Shown: in pieces, positions 33,673-42,749 of the stretch
How the letters are laid out: every line of letters begins with the position of its first letter
Numbering within the stretch: position 1 is the stretch's first letter
NCBI GenBank assembly: GCA_965220385.1
Contig: OZ244825.1
Span: 5,208,001-5,272,000, forward strand
Reading direction: 5' to 3'
DNA: 64,000 nt
From: PCPOR2b sp965220385
GTDB taxonomy: Bacteria > Poribacteria > WGA-4E > PCPOR2b
Notes under the pieces: model-generated
What the model saw: the letters and a program-made list of their open reading frames with translations, nothing else
Databases searched by the model: none
What the model was told of the DNA's origin: nothing
Translations under genes and position numbers: made by a program

Positions 33673-34626
33673 ATGCAATCAAGGGACAATCTCGCACATT
33701 TGATTTTAGCGATCGTTATGGTCTTGGTGCTGACACTGCTGATGGTGTGCGTTGACGCACAGGCACGGATTGCTTTCATGTCTGATAGGGATTGGAACTG
33801 GGAAATCTATGTGATGGACACCGATGGGGGGAATCTGCAGAACCTCACTAACAATCCTGGTGCTGATAATGACCCCTCATGGTCTCCGGACGCTAAACGC
33901 ATTGCCTTTACCGCCGATAGAAATGATAGGGAGTGGAACCGGCAAATCTACGTGATGGACGCCGATGGGGGCAATCAGCAAAACCTTTCTAACAACGACT
34001 CTGATGAATGGGATCCCTCATGGTCGCCGGACGGTAAACGCATTCTCTTTGTTTCCTCGGAGGACATCTACGTGATGGATGCCGATGGGGACAACCCTAA
34101 AAACCTCACCGGTGGCCGCCGCGACAATGAGAATTCACCCTCATGGTCGCCGGACGGTGAACGCATTGTCTTTGTTTGCCTTGGGGCGGCTGAGCACACT
34201 GAAATCTGCGTGATGGACGCCGATGGGAACAATCAGCAAAACCTCACTAACAATCCTAGTGCTGATAAGGAGCCCTCATGGTCCCCTAACGGTAAGCGTA
34301 TTGCTTTTTCGTCCACGAGGAATGGGCAAACAGACATCTATGTGATGGACGCCGATGGGGGGAATCCGCAAAACCTCACCAATCATCCCGATAGGGACTG
34401 GCATCCCTCATGGTCGCCGGACGGTGAACGGATTGCCTTCGTGTCGAGTAGGACGAGGGATTTGAATCGGGACATCTACGTAATGGACGCCGATGGGGGG
34501 AATCTTCAAAACCTCACCAATCATCCCGAAGATGACGAAGATCCTGCATGGCTTAACCCTGTGCTTTCAGTTGCTCCCGCAGGCAAAAAATTCACGACAT
34601 GGGGACGACTCAAGCGGATTGACTGA
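33673..34626 (+). CDS. Secreted TolB-like six-bladed beta-propeller, gene 3 of 5
   Basis: A 317-residue paralogue. Start ATG at 33673 (MQSRDNLAHL), after AAAGGAGGCATGGGAG; an upstream TTG extension covers the ribosome site and is unlikely. Signal peptide LILAIVMVLVLTLLMVCVDA then QA. Six blades; the third is short (ILFVSSEDIYVMDADGDN) and the fourth contains a Cys in place of Tyr (TEICVMDADG). Ends LSVAPAGKKFTTWGRLKRID. The tail is the same as the others. Confidence 0.9.
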   Translation: MQSRDNLAHLILAIVMVLVLTLLMVCVDAQARIAFMSDRDWNWEIYVMDTDGGNLQNLTNNPGADNDPSWSPDAKRIAFTADRNDREWNRQIYVMDADGGNQQNLSNNDSDEWDPSWSPDGKRILFVSSEDIYVMDADGDNPKNLTGGRRDNENSPSWSPDGERIVFVCLGAAEHTEICVMDADGNNQQNLTNNPSADKEPSWSPNGKRIAFSSTRNGQTDIYVMDADGGNPQNLTNHPDRDWHPSWSPDGERIAFVSSRTRDLNRDIYVMDADGGNLQNLTNHPEDDEDPAWLNPVLSVAPAGKKFTTWGRLKRID

Positions 34627-34703
34627 TAGTTACCATTATCGAGTATCAAGGGCACGGTGCGTAGAGGTAAAAGACCGCTTTAAGACCAGAGGAGGACAAA
34701 CAG

Positions 34704-35720
34704 ATGCAACGGAGAGAGAATCTGACACATTTCATTTTAGCTGGCGTTATAGCTGTGGTACTGACACCCTTGATGATAGCCGTTGCGGCACAGGCACAGG
34801 TTACCTTCATGTCTAATAGGGATGGGCATGTCCACCCTAGATTCGGTTTCTCCACTTTTGAAATCTATGTGATGGACGCCGATGGGGGCAATCCTCAAAA
34901 CCTCACTAACGATCCCAATGATGACAGACACCCCTCATGGTCTCCTGACGGTAAACGCATTGCCTTCATGTCTGATAGGGATGGGCACGATGAAATCTAT
35001 GTGATGGGTGCTGACGGGGGCAATCCTCAAAACCTCACTAACGATCCCAATGATGATTCGCTTCCCTCATGGTCACCTGACGGTAAACGCATTGTCTTCG
35101 CGTCTAAGAGGGATGGGAACCGGGAAAACTATGAAATCTACGTGATGGACGCCGATGGGAACAATCGGCTAAGACTCACTGACAATGATTTTTATGACAT
35201 ACATCCCTCATGGTCCCCTGACGGTAAACGCATTGCCTTCATGTCTTGGCGGGATGGGCACTTTATAGGCGATTTTGGACTCACTTCTGAAATCTACGTT
35301 ATGGACGCCGACGGGAAGAATACGCATAGACTCACCAATAATCGCAGGACAGATGTGTCTCCCTCATGGTCTCCTGATGGTAAATGGATTGCCTTCGCGT
35401 CTGATAGGAAGGGAGACGATGTAAACTTTGAAATTTACGTGATGGACGCCGATGGGGGGCATACGCGTAGACTCACCAATAATCGCAAGAGTGACACGTC
35501 TCCCTCATGGTCTCCTGACGGCAAACGTATTGTCTTTTCGTCTTATAGGGATGGGAACGCAGAAATCTACGTGATGGACAATGATGGGGGGAATCAACAA
35601 AAACTTACCAATAATCCCCGCCATACTAACGGTGGTCCTGCGTGGTTTGGCTCTGCCTTTGCAGTTTCTCCCGCAGGCAAAAAATTCACGACATGGGGAT
35701 GGCTCAAGCAGATTGACTGA
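34704..35720 (+). CDS. Secreted TolB-like six-bladed beta-propeller, gene 4 of 5
   Basis: A 338-residue paralogue with signal peptide FILAGVIAVVLTPLMIAVAA then QA. Six blades; the first and fourth have long loops with HVHPRFGFST and HFIGDFGLTS, which are found again in gene 5. Ends FAVSPAGKKFTTWGWLKQID. The 77-bp spacer and leader upstream (AGACCAGAGGAGGACAAACAG before ATG) are almost identical to those of gene 5, so genes 4 and 5 arose by the most recent duplication. Confidence 0.9.
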   Translation: MQRRENLTHFILAGVIAVVLTPLMIAVAAQAQVTFMSNRDGHVHPRFGFSTFEIYVMDADGGNPQNLTNDPNDDRHPSWSPDGKRIAFMSDRDGHDEIYVMGADGGNPQNLTNDPNDDSLPSWSPDGKRIVFASKRDGNRENYEIYVMDADGNNRLRLTDNDFYDIHPSWSPDGKRIAFMSWRDGHFIGDFGLTSEIYVMDADGKNTHRLTNNRRTDVSPSWSPDGKWIAFASDRKGDDVNFEIYVMDADGGHTRRLTNNRKSDTSPSWSPDGKRIVFSSYRDGNAEIYVMDNDGGNQQKLTNNPRHTNGGPAWFGSAFAVSPAGKKFTTWGWLKQID

Positions 35721-35790
35721 TAATTACCATTATCGAGGGCACGGTGCGTAGAGGTAAAAGACCGCTTTAAGACCAGAGGAGGACAAACAG

Positions 35791-36870
35791 ATGCAACGAA
35801 GGGACAATCTTACACATTTCATTTTAGTTGGCGTTATAGCTGTGGTACTGACACCGTTGATGGTAGTCGTTACGGCACAGGCACGGATTACCTTCATGTC
35901 TGATAGGGATGGGCATGTCCACCCTAGACTCGGTTGGCCCACTTCTGAAATCTATGTGATGGATGTTGATGGGAACAATCAGCGTAGACTCACCAATAAT
36001 CCCAATCTTGACATCTCCCCCTCATGGTCTCCGGACGGTAAACGAATTGCCTTCATGTCTGATAGGGATGGGCACTTCGATATGCCCGGAGGACTACCCG
36101 CTTATGAAATCTACGTGATGGATGCCGATGGGGGGAATCAGCAAAACCTCACTAACGATCCCAATAGTGATTGGTCTCCCTCATGGTCTCCTGACGGTGA
36201 ACGGATTGTCTTCGTGTCTGATAGGGATGGGAAGAGGGAGGGGAACCGGGAAAACTATGAAATCTACGTGATGGATGCCGATGGGGGGAATCAGCAAAGA
36301 CTCACTGACAATGATTTTTATGACATACATCCCTCATGGTCCCTGGATGGTGAACGGATTGCCTTCGCGTCTCGGCGGGATGGGCACTTTATAGGCGACT
36401 TTGGACTCTCTTATGAAATCTACGTTATGGACGCCGACGGGAAGAATACGCGTAGACTCACCAATAATCGCAGGACAGATATGTCTCCCTCATGGTCTCC
36501 TGACGGTAAATGGATTGCCTTCGCGTCTGATAGGAAGGGAGACGATGTAAACTTTGAAATCTACGTTATGGACGCCGATGGGGGGAATCAACAAAAACTC
36601 ACCAATAATCGCGTTGATGACACGTCTCCCTCATGGTCTCCGGATGGTAAACGAATTGTCTTCACGTCTCAGCGGGATGGGCACGTTCACCCTATACTCG
36701 GTTGGCCCACGTCTGAAATCTACGTGATGGACGCCGACGGGAAGAATACGCGTAGACTCACCAATAATCCGCATTATGACAGTAATCCTGAATGGGTGAA
36801 CTCTCCTTTTTCGGTTTCTTTCGCAGGCAAAAAGTTTACGATATGGGGACGGCTCAAACAGGTTGACTGA
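35791..36870 (+). CDS. Secreted TolB-like six-bladed beta-propeller, gene 5 of 5
   Basis: A 359-residue paralogue, the longest of the array because four blades carry extended loops (HVHPRLGWPTS, HFDMPGGLPAY, HFIGDFGLSYE, HVHPILGWPTS). Signal peptide FILVGVIAVVLTPLMVVVTA then QA. Six TolB-type blades; blade three reads SWSLDGE rather than SWSPDGK. Ends FSVSFAGKKFTIWGRLKQVD. Parts of the sequence are nearly identical to gene 4 (DIHPSWS region), consistent with recent duplication or gene conversion. Confidence 0.9.
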   Translation: MQRRDNLTHFILVGVIAVVLTPLMVVVTAQARITFMSDRDGHVHPRLGWPTSEIYVMDVDGNNQRRLTNNPNLDISPSWSPDGKRIAFMSDRDGHFDMPGGLPAYEIYVMDADGGNQQNLTNDPNSDWSPSWSPDGERIVFVSDRDGKREGNRENYEIYVMDADGGNQQRLTDNDFYDIHPSWSLDGERIAFASRRDGHFIGDFGLSYEIYVMDADGKNTRRLTNNRRTDMSPSWSPDGKWIAFASDRKGDDVNFEIYVMDADGGNQQKLTNNRVDDTSPSWSPDGKRIVFTSQRDGHVHPILGWPTSEIYVMDADGKNTRRLTNNPHYDSNPEWVNSPFSVSFAGKKFTIWGRLKQVD

Positions 36871-36938
36871 TAACTGCCGTTATTGAGAAAACGGCGTTGA
36901 CAGTTTAGCGAAGATTGATCTTGGGAATTACACAAAGT

Positions 36939-38417
36939 ATGAAACCCTATCGTCTTATCTATCAGATGGACTCAAGTGGCGTACTTCCCGCTTCAACGGA
37001 TGTCAATGACTACCTCAAGGGTATCGTCGGCTTCCTTGAGGGCAGCCACATCGACTGTCTCTTCTGGCATGACGGTGCTGGCGGTAACACCGCCAACTAC
37101 GACAGCGATGTTTTAGAGTTGACCGGAGAGCGTGTTGGCGAGGTAGATCCATCGCTGCGCCGCCTTATCCAGGAAGGGGACGACCCACCGAAAATTGTTG
37201 TCCCGGCAGCAAAGGAGCGGGGCGTAGACATCTTCTACTCCCTCCGTATCAACGACTGTCACGATTCCTTTGGTCATGAGCGGCTGCTCGCCGCCTTCAA
37301 AGTGGAACACCCGGACTGGACGATCGGAGCAGGACACCCGGAGGTGGATCCCTCCGTCCACCGCAATCTCAATTTCGCGGTGCCCGAAGTGCGCGATCTG
37401 AAATTCGCCGTTATCGAAGAAATTTTCCAGAAATACAACTTCGACGGATTGGAGATCGACTTCCTCCGCAGCCCACCCTATTTCGTCCCGAGCGAAGCAC
37501 CCGGAAACGCCCACCTGCTCACACAATTTCTCAGTCGGGTGCGGGAACATCTAAATCAACGAGGCGAAGCGCGGGGTAGGCAGATTCCGTTGGCAGTACG
37601 TGTGAACCCTACGCTGGAGGCGTGTCGGTTGGATGGGTTCGACATTCCAACTTGGGTTGGGGAGCGGTTGGTGGACGCGCTGATCCTCGGCAGCGGCAAT
37701 ATAGACTGTGACGTGGAGGCGTTTAAGAACCTGACCAACAGTACAGGGATATTGGTATATCCCTGCGTGTACGCTTGGCCCAGTGGGTACAATATCATCT
37801 TCGGCTTTGAGAATTCCGAGCCGATGTTCCGCGCTTTGGCTTCCAACTACTGGGGTCAGGGGGCGGACGGTATCTACACTTTCAACTGGAACGCTCACTC
37901 CTACGTGCACCGCCCCGACAAAAACCCACAATTCGCACCGCAAAGGCAGCTGTTGCGAGAGATGGATGCGCCCCAAGCGATGCGGGGTAAAGACAAACTC
38001 TATGTCGCGGACCGCCTCTTGGGACCGAAACCGATGCTGCCACATAACTGGCTGCACGCGACGCTCCCAAAAACCCTATCGTCCGGAAAACAGGTCGAGG
38101 TTCCTATTCTGGTGGGAGAAGATTTTACCAAATCTCCTACCCCTCGGACGATATGGTTATCTCTTACTTACAGTACCCACACCGAAGCGAGCGAAATCAA
38201 GATTGCGCTCAACCAGCAGCCATTATCGAAACTTGAGCCGACCGCCCCTTGGCTCCCACCCGATAATGTGGACAGTGACTCGCAACGAGGGCAAGTTCAC
38301 GCCCTACGTCAGGAAATCAGTCCCGATCTGCTCATACAGGGGAGGAATCACGTCGGGGTCTCAGTCGTCGCTGGTGAGGTCACTGTGAAGGGAATAGAAA
38401 TCCATGTCCTCTATTGA
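36939..38417 (+). CDS. TIM-barrel glycoside-hydrolase-like protein
   Basis: A 492-residue protein without a signal peptide. The barrel has LIYQMDSSGVLPASTDVNDY, GVDIFYSLRINDCHDSFG, NLNFAVPEVRDLKFAVIEEI and FDGLEIDFLRSPPYF, where the DGLEIDF strand resembles the acid/base region of GH10/DUF187-like putative glycosyl hydrolases; later VDALILGSGNIDCDVEAFKN and GADGIYTFNWNAHSYVHRP. A C-terminal beta-sandwich (about 390-490) ends it. The ATG at 36939 was preferred to an upstream TTG. Its ribosome site is weak. It follows the propeller array by 68 bp. Substrate unknown. Confidence 0.7.
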   Translation: MKPYRLIYQMDSSGVLPASTDVNDYLKGIVGFLEGSHIDCLFWHDGAGGNTANYDSDVLELTGERVGEVDPSLRRLIQEGDDPPKIVVPAAKERGVDIFYSLRINDCHDSFGHERLLAAFKVEHPDWTIGAGHPEVDPSVHRNLNFAVPEVRDLKFAVIEEIFQKYNFDGLEIDFLRSPPYFVPSEAPGNAHLLTQFLSRVREHLNQRGEARGRQIPLAVRVNPTLEACRLDGFDIPTWVGERLVDALILGSGNIDCDVEAFKNLTNSTGILVYPCVYAWPSGYNIIFGFENSEPMFRALASNYWGQGADGIYTFNWNAHSYVHRPDKNPQFAPQRQLLREMDAPQAMRGKDKLYVADRLLGPKPMLPHNWLHATLPKTLSSGKQVEVPILVGEDFTKSPTPRTIWLSLTYSTHTEASEIKIALNQQPLSKLEPTAPWLPPDNVDSDSQRGQVHALRQEISPDLLIQGRNHVGVSVVAGEVTVKGIEIHVLY

Positions 38418-38490
38418 CCTTTCACGGTTAGGGAGGGAGTCTTTCATTGAATCCAACGAGGGGCGTGATTTCCGATTTCCGCACCGCTCG

Positions 38491-38512
38491 CAGTGGATTG
38501 ACAAATCCACTG
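38491..38512. repeat. GACA-loop hairpin, type B copy 1
   Basis: Arms CAGTGGATT and AATCCACTG around a GACA loop, followed by CA. Other copies: 42967-42988, 43166-43187 (one change), 43255-43276. It is paired with a type A hairpin at 38590-38613 in opposite loop orientation, in the 224-bp gap between the TIM-barrel gene and the HAD gene. Confidence 0.85.
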
Positions 38513-38589
38513 CACAGGATACCTAGCACATAGTGCTATAGTCCTGGCTCAATCCCTCCGGAACGTTACGCTATCGTCCGGGTGTTTAT

Positions 38590-38613
38590 GGCTTGGATAT
38601 GTCTATCCAAGCC
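38590..38613. repeat. GACA-loop hairpin, type A copy 2
   Basis: Arms GGCTTGGATA and TATCCAAGCC around TGTC (GACA on the other strand). Followed by CTGACAACTATCAACTTG, a trailer also found after the copy at 43004-43027. Copy 1 is at 31284-31307. Confidence 0.85.
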
Positions 38614-38641
38614 GAGCGAGTCTGACAACTATCAACTTGTG

Positions 38642-39286
38642 TCAATCTTCATGAAACGCTTCAATCTGCCAACCGTTAGCACCGGCAATCTCTCGTAATT
38701 TTCTATCGGGATTGACAGCGACCGGGTGTCCAACCCGTTCGAGCTTGTGCGCGTCCGAATGATGGTTTCCGTAGGCATAAGATTCGCTCAAGTCAAAATT
38801 GTGTGCCTTGGCAAGTCCCTGAACCAACTTGGCTTTATTCTCGCCATAAGGATTTATCCCCGTGCCATGCCCCGTGATCTCTTCGTCAACCACCTCTAAG
38901 CTGTATCCAATCATGAGATCCGCATTCAGGTGTTCGTAGAAGAATTGTACTAAAAGTTCCAGAGATCCAGATAAAATGACGATGGAGCGTCCTTCGGCAC
39001 GATGAAATTCAAAAAGGTCATAAACTTTAGGCGAGATATGGTCCACCAAACGTTCCATAAAGCAGGTCTGTGCTAACTCGTGGATGTGCTGATAATCTAA
39101 CCCTTGTAGGTAGATTTTGTTTGCTTTGGCTTGACGGAGATCCCCAATCCGAATAAAATCAAGGAGCCATCGGGACAGATTGCGAAACGGCAACTCACCG
39201 CTCTCAAGCAGATATCTGAGGAGAACCCGCTCAGAAGAATTGTCGATAATTGTCCCATCCAGATCGAAAATAGCGCATGAACGCAT
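38642..39286 (-). CDS. HAD-IB family phosphatase
   Basis: A 214-residue haloacid-dehalogenase superfamily protein of the SerB/HAD-IB type. Motif I IFDLDGTIIDN gives Asp8 and Asp10; motif II is VILSGSLELLVQFFYEHL; the helical cap lies between. Motif IV reads YAYGNHHSDAHKLERVG, with Asn where GDxxxD enzymes have the first Asp, then HPVAVNPDRKLREIA. It dephosphorylates a small metabolite or acts on a phospholipid or phosphoserine-like substrate; not assigned. The gene is divergent from an amidohydrolase gene, with an inverted-repeat pair between them. Confidence 0.85.
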   Translation of the reverse strand: MRSCAIFDLDGTIIDNSSERVLLRYLLESGELPFRNLSRWLLDFIRIGDLRQAKANKIYLQGLDYQHIHELAQTCFMERLVDHISPKVYDLFEFHRAEGRSIVILSGSLELLVQFFYEHLNADLMIGYSLEVVDEEITGHGTGINPYGENKAKLVQGLAKAHNFDLSESYAYGNHHSDAHKLERVGHPVAVNPDRKLREIAGANGWQIEAFHED

Positions 39287-39341
39287 GTCCGCCTCCGAAA
39301 GAAAGTTCCGCTGTTATAACGCAGTTGAAGGCTCCAAGTTT

Positions 39342-39396
39342 TGTAGTTCGGCAATTCATCGCCGCTGGACGTGCAATAAATTGCGCTACTACAAAC
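39342..39396. repeat. Inverted repeat pair between divergent genes
   Basis: TTTTGTAGTTCGGCAATTCA is followed, after a short spacer, by GCAATAAATTGCGCTACTAC reading in the opposite sense, so the segment can fold as a hairpin. The same motif occurs at 31051-31080. It lies between the HAD gene and the amidohydrolase gene. Confidence 0.6.
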
Positions 39397-39476
39397 TGAA
39401 CTGCGTAAGTCCTACTTCTAATAAAATTACAAATGGTATAACGCATTCTGGCGTAGAATATACAGGGAGAAAAAAT

Positions 39477-40769
39477 ATGTCAACCGATTTGACACATCAC
39501 ATTCAGAGCACACCTTTAGTTGATACACATGAACATTTGGATCGAGAACATGTGTGGCTGGACGACGGTCCAGATATCCTACAAGACCTGTTCGGAAACT
39601 ACGTTCCCGCAGACCTCAACACAGCGGGTGCATCGCCCGACGCCATGAAACGCCTGATGGATGGTTCAGACCCAGATATCGCCGGGCGCTTTGAGGGGAT
39701 CCGAGAGGCGTGGGATGCGACACAGTTCACGGGATACGGCGAAGCGGTGCGACTCATCGCCGAACACGCCTACGGGATTGAAGAACTCACCGGAGCGAAC
39801 TTGGCATCGGCACAAGAAAAAATTAAGATGCTGAGACGCCCCGGTGAACGGTTCCGGTTGCTGCACGATGTCGCCAACCTCGACCACACGCAGACCGATG
39901 ATAAGATATGGCTGTGTGCCCCGGATAGTTCCGGACTCGACTTCTTTCTCTACGATCTGTCGTGGCGTAGCTTCTGCAACGGCGAAATCGAACTGGAACA
40001 GATCCACGCCGAAACGGGAATCGAGGTGGTAGATCTCAGAACGCTGAAACAGGGGATAGAAGCGATCTTTGCAAAGCACGCGCCTACTGCCATCGCGGTG
40101 AAAGCGCAACACGCCTACAGTCGAACCCTCAACTGGATCGAACGGAACGATGTCGAAGCGTCCGCCGCCCTCCGACAAGTGCTAACCCAGCCTGCGGAGG
40201 AGATCAGTGTTGAAACGCAGCTCTGTTTGGGAGATTGGTGCTGGGCGCGAGGCGTTGAACAGTCAATCGAACACAACCTGCCCTTCAAGATCCACACCGG
40301 CTACTACGCAGGAAACAATCGGATGCCCATAAGCCGAATCCCCGCTGGCAATATGTGCGACCTCTTTGCGCGTTACCTTGACGCCAAGTTTGTCCTGATG
40401 CACATCTCCTACCCCTACACCGATGAACTGGTCGCACTCGCAAAGCACTATCGGAACATCTGGGTCGATCTCTGTTGGGCGTGGAGCATCGATCCATACA
40501 GTTCCCGCGACTTTTTGCGGCGGTTCCTGCACGCTGTCCCGTCAAATAAGCTGTTTGCGTTTGGCGGAGACACCCATTGGCCCACAAGCGCGATGGCCTA
40601 TGCGATACAAGCACGCAACGAGATTCGTCGTGCCCTTGAAGCGGAGATAGCGGACGGTTATATGACTGAAGCACAGGCGATGCAGATCGCAACGCGCATC
40701 ATGCGGGATAATCAGTACGCCTGTTTCGATGTTGAGGGAACGCGAGCAAACATCCATGCCGCCGCTTAA
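39477..40769 (+). CDS. Amidohydrolase-superfamily protein
   Basis: A 430-residue metal-dependent TIM-barrel hydrolase. The HxH-type motif is near the N-terminus (VDTHEHLDREH, His18 and His20), followed by IEHNLPFKIHTGYYAGNN (metal His), KFVLMHISYPYTDELVALAK, NIWVDLCWAWSIDPYSSR and the Asp in FAFGGDTHWPTSAMAY. It resembles amidohydrolase-2/uronate-isomerase-like enzymes. The ATG at 39477 has AGGGAGAAAAAAT before it; a longer upstream frame runs through the repeat region and is rejected. Possible role: isomerisation or decarboxylation of an acid; substrate unknown. Confidence 0.85.
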   Translation: MSTDLTHHIQSTPLVDTHEHLDREHVWLDDGPDILQDLFGNYVPADLNTAGASPDAMKRLMDGSDPDIAGRFEGIREAWDATQFTGYGEAVRLIAEHAYGIEELTGANLASAQEKIKMLRRPGERFRLLHDVANLDHTQTDDKIWLCAPDSSGLDFFLYDLSWRSFCNGEIELEQIHAETGIEVVDLRTLKQGIEAIFAKHAPTAIAVKAQHAYSRTLNWIERNDVEASAALRQVLTQPAEEISVETQLCLGDWCWARGVEQSIEHNLPFKIHTGYYAGNNRMPISRIPAGNMCDLFARYLDAKFVLMHISYPYTDELVALAKHYRNIWVDLCWAWSIDPYSSRDFLRRFLHAVPSNKLFAFGGDTHWPTSAMAYAIQARNEIRRALEAEIADGYMTEAQAMQIATRIMRDNQYACFDVEGTRANIHAAA

Positions 40770-41138
40770 TTGAGTTCACTAGGCTAGGAACTGTAGGCGG
40801 GGCATCATGAAGTTTAAAAAAAGGCTTATGTAAAAAGAAAGTGCAAAACGCGAATCGAAAAAGATTCAGTTGTTGTTGCACGCTTTCTTAACATGAACCT
40901 AAAAAAATAATCGGGTAATTCTATATTTCCCCCAGACCCGGTAGGTGCGGTTTGCAACCGCACCGGACATCGCTCGGAAATTACCCAATTAATAAATTAA
41001 TCTTCATCTTGCCCCGCTCCAACTTTACTGAAATGCGTAAGTCCTATAATTCAAAAGTTCATTAATGTACTAGTGAACCAATGAACCCGTGAACTAACTT
41101 ACGCATCACGTATTACGCATTACGTTTCACGTTTCAAA
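40770..41138. repeat. 369-bp non-coding region with repeats
   Basis: Holds a segment AAAAGAAAGTGCAAAACGCG ... TTGCACGCTTTCTTAACATG (40833-40895) matching one at 44912-44988, a CGGTAGGTGCGGTT/AACCGCACCGG hairpin (40939-40966) also present at 62078-62105, an ACTAGTGAACCAATGAACCC segment like that at 27211-27257, and a CGTTTCACGTTTCA run before the ggt stop. No gene is seen. Confidence 0.6.
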
Positions 41139-42749
41139 TTAGTATCCCACAGCACACCCATCACGGCGTGGCTCGGACCCCGCAATCAGTGTGTTGTACT
41201 CCGGATGAATAAAGATTGCTTGTCCGCCGCCGAAGAAGGTATGCGGCGGCAGCAGTTGATGACCCTTTCGCGCCAATCCCGATAGGACGTTCATCGGTAT
41301 ACCCTCTTCGATGGTAACAGTTGAACCCTCCACAACGCGGAAGCGTGGGGCATCAAGCGCGGATTGCACGTCCATATTAAAATCAACGAGGTTGCACACC
41401 AGTTGTAGATGTCCTTGCGGCTGCATCTGTCCACCCATCACGCCAAAGGTTACGAGGGGAACGCCGTTTTGAGCAATCATACCGGGGATAATTGTGTGCA
41501 TCGTGCGCTTGTGCGGTGCAATCCGGTTGACATGATCCGGGTTGAGTGAGAAACCTGCCCCTCGGTTTTGCAGCATAATCCCTGTATCCCCCGCTACCAT
41601 ACCTGAACCGAAGCCTGCAAAGAGGCTATTGATAAACGACACGACGTTGCGATCTTTGTCAACAGCGCAGAGATAAACCGTATCACTTCCCATCGGCGGT
41701 GCCCCCGCGATTGGATCCGTATCGGCTCGATCAAGGTTAATCCGCGCTCGTTGGCCCTCGGTGTATTCAGCGGAGAGCAACCCCTCGACCGGAACGTCCT
41801 CCACCTCCGGATCGGTAATGTACTCGTACAGATCGGCAAACCCCAACTTCATCGCCTCAATCAAACAGTGCAGGGCTGCCTCGCTATTATGACCCATTGA
41901 TTGGAGATCAAAGCCTTCAGCGATGTTCAGTGCAAGTAGCGCAGCGATCCCCTGTCCGTTGGGCGGAATCTCGTAGACATCGTAGCCGCGATAGTTGGTC
42001 GAAATCGGATCCACCCAATTCGAGGTGTGATCAGCGAAGTCCTGCATCGTGAATAAGCCGCCGTTCTCATCGGAGAACTGCACAATCTTTTCGGCAATCT
42101 CGCCCCGATAAAACGCCTCGCGTCCCCCTTCTGCGATCAGGTGCAGGGTATTTGCAAAATTGGGCTGGTAGAACACCTCTCCTGGTTCGGGTGCACGTCC
42201 ATTAACCAGATACGTTTTGGCGGCGTCAGGTGTGCTCGAAAGCAGTCCAGCCGCTTCCTGCCACGCCAAGCTGATCTGTGGACTGACCGGAAATCCGTTC
42301 TCCGCGTGCGCAATGGCAGGCTTGAGGACATCGCCCAACGTCATTGTGCCACACGCTTCCAGAATTGTCCCCCATCCATCAACCGTGCCGGGGACGGTCA
42401 CAGGATACAGGCTCCCTGTACTTGGAATACTGGTCAACCCCTGCTTTGTAAAGAACTCAAGCTCCGCAGCATACGCCGCCCGTCCGCTTCCGTTCAGCCC
42501 ACGGATAACGCCATCTTGCGGACGATATACCAACGCAAACATATCTCCGCCGATCCCCGTAGACATCGGTTCAACAACATTGAGCATAGCAGCCGTGGCA
42601 ACGGCGGCATCAATCGCATTCCCACCATCGCGTAGGATCTGTAACCCCGCTTGTGCGGCGAGGGGTTGACTTGTAGCGACCGCGCCATGTTTGCACATAA
42701 CAGCGGATCGCCCTGGCCCAAACCGATTGGGACGATAATCTTCAAACAT
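41139..42749 (-). CDS. ggt: Gamma-glutamyltransferase-family Ntn hydrolase
   Basis: A 536-residue GGT-family protein without a signal peptide. N-terminal MVATSQPLAAQAGLQIL-type region (VATSQPLAAQAGLQILRDGG) and AIDAAVATAAMLNVVEPMST are hallmarks. The processing site region is MGSDTVYLCAVDKDRNVVSF, with Thr as probable N-terminal nucleophile, followed by INSLFAGFGSGMVA and LQNRGAGFSL. It ends PQTFFGGGQAIFIHP-like (HTFFGGGQAIFIHPEYNTLI) and SEPRRDGCAVGY. These enzymes cleave gamma-glutamyl or related amides. No clear ribosome site precedes ATG, only an A-rich leader. True glutathione activity is unproven; the family also includes cephalosporin acylases. Confidence 0.9.
   Translation of the reverse strand: MFEDYRPNRFGPGRSAVMCKHGAVATSQPLAAQAGLQILRDGGNAIDAAVATAAMLNVVEPMSTGIGGDMFALVYRPQDGVIRGLNGSGRAAYAAELEFFTKQGLTSIPSTGSLYPVTVPGTVDGWGTILEACGTMTLGDVLKPAIAHAENGFPVSPQISLAWQEAAGLLSSTPDAAKTYLVNGRAPEPGEVFYQPNFANTLHLIAEGGREAFYRGEIAEKIVQFSDENGGLFTMQDFADHTSNWVDPISTNYRGYDVYEIPPNGQGIAALLALNIAEGFDLQSMGHNSEAALHCLIEAMKLGFADLYEYITDPEVEDVPVEGLLSAEYTEGQRARINLDRADTDPIAGAPPMGSDTVYLCAVDKDRNVVSFINSLFAGFGSGMVAGDTGIMLQNRGAGFSLNPDHVNRIAPHKRTMHTIIPGMIAQNGVPLVTFGVMGGQMQPQGHLQLVCNLVDFNMDVQSALDAPRFRVVEGSTVTIEEGIPMNVLSGLARKGHQLLPPHTFFGGGQAIFIHPEYNTLIAGSEPRRDGCAVGY

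Noticed and set aside
39180..39476. N-terminal extension of the amidohydrolase
   Set aside because: The frame is open but runs through the inverted repeat and part of the HAD gene; AGGGAG before 39477 supports the shorter start.
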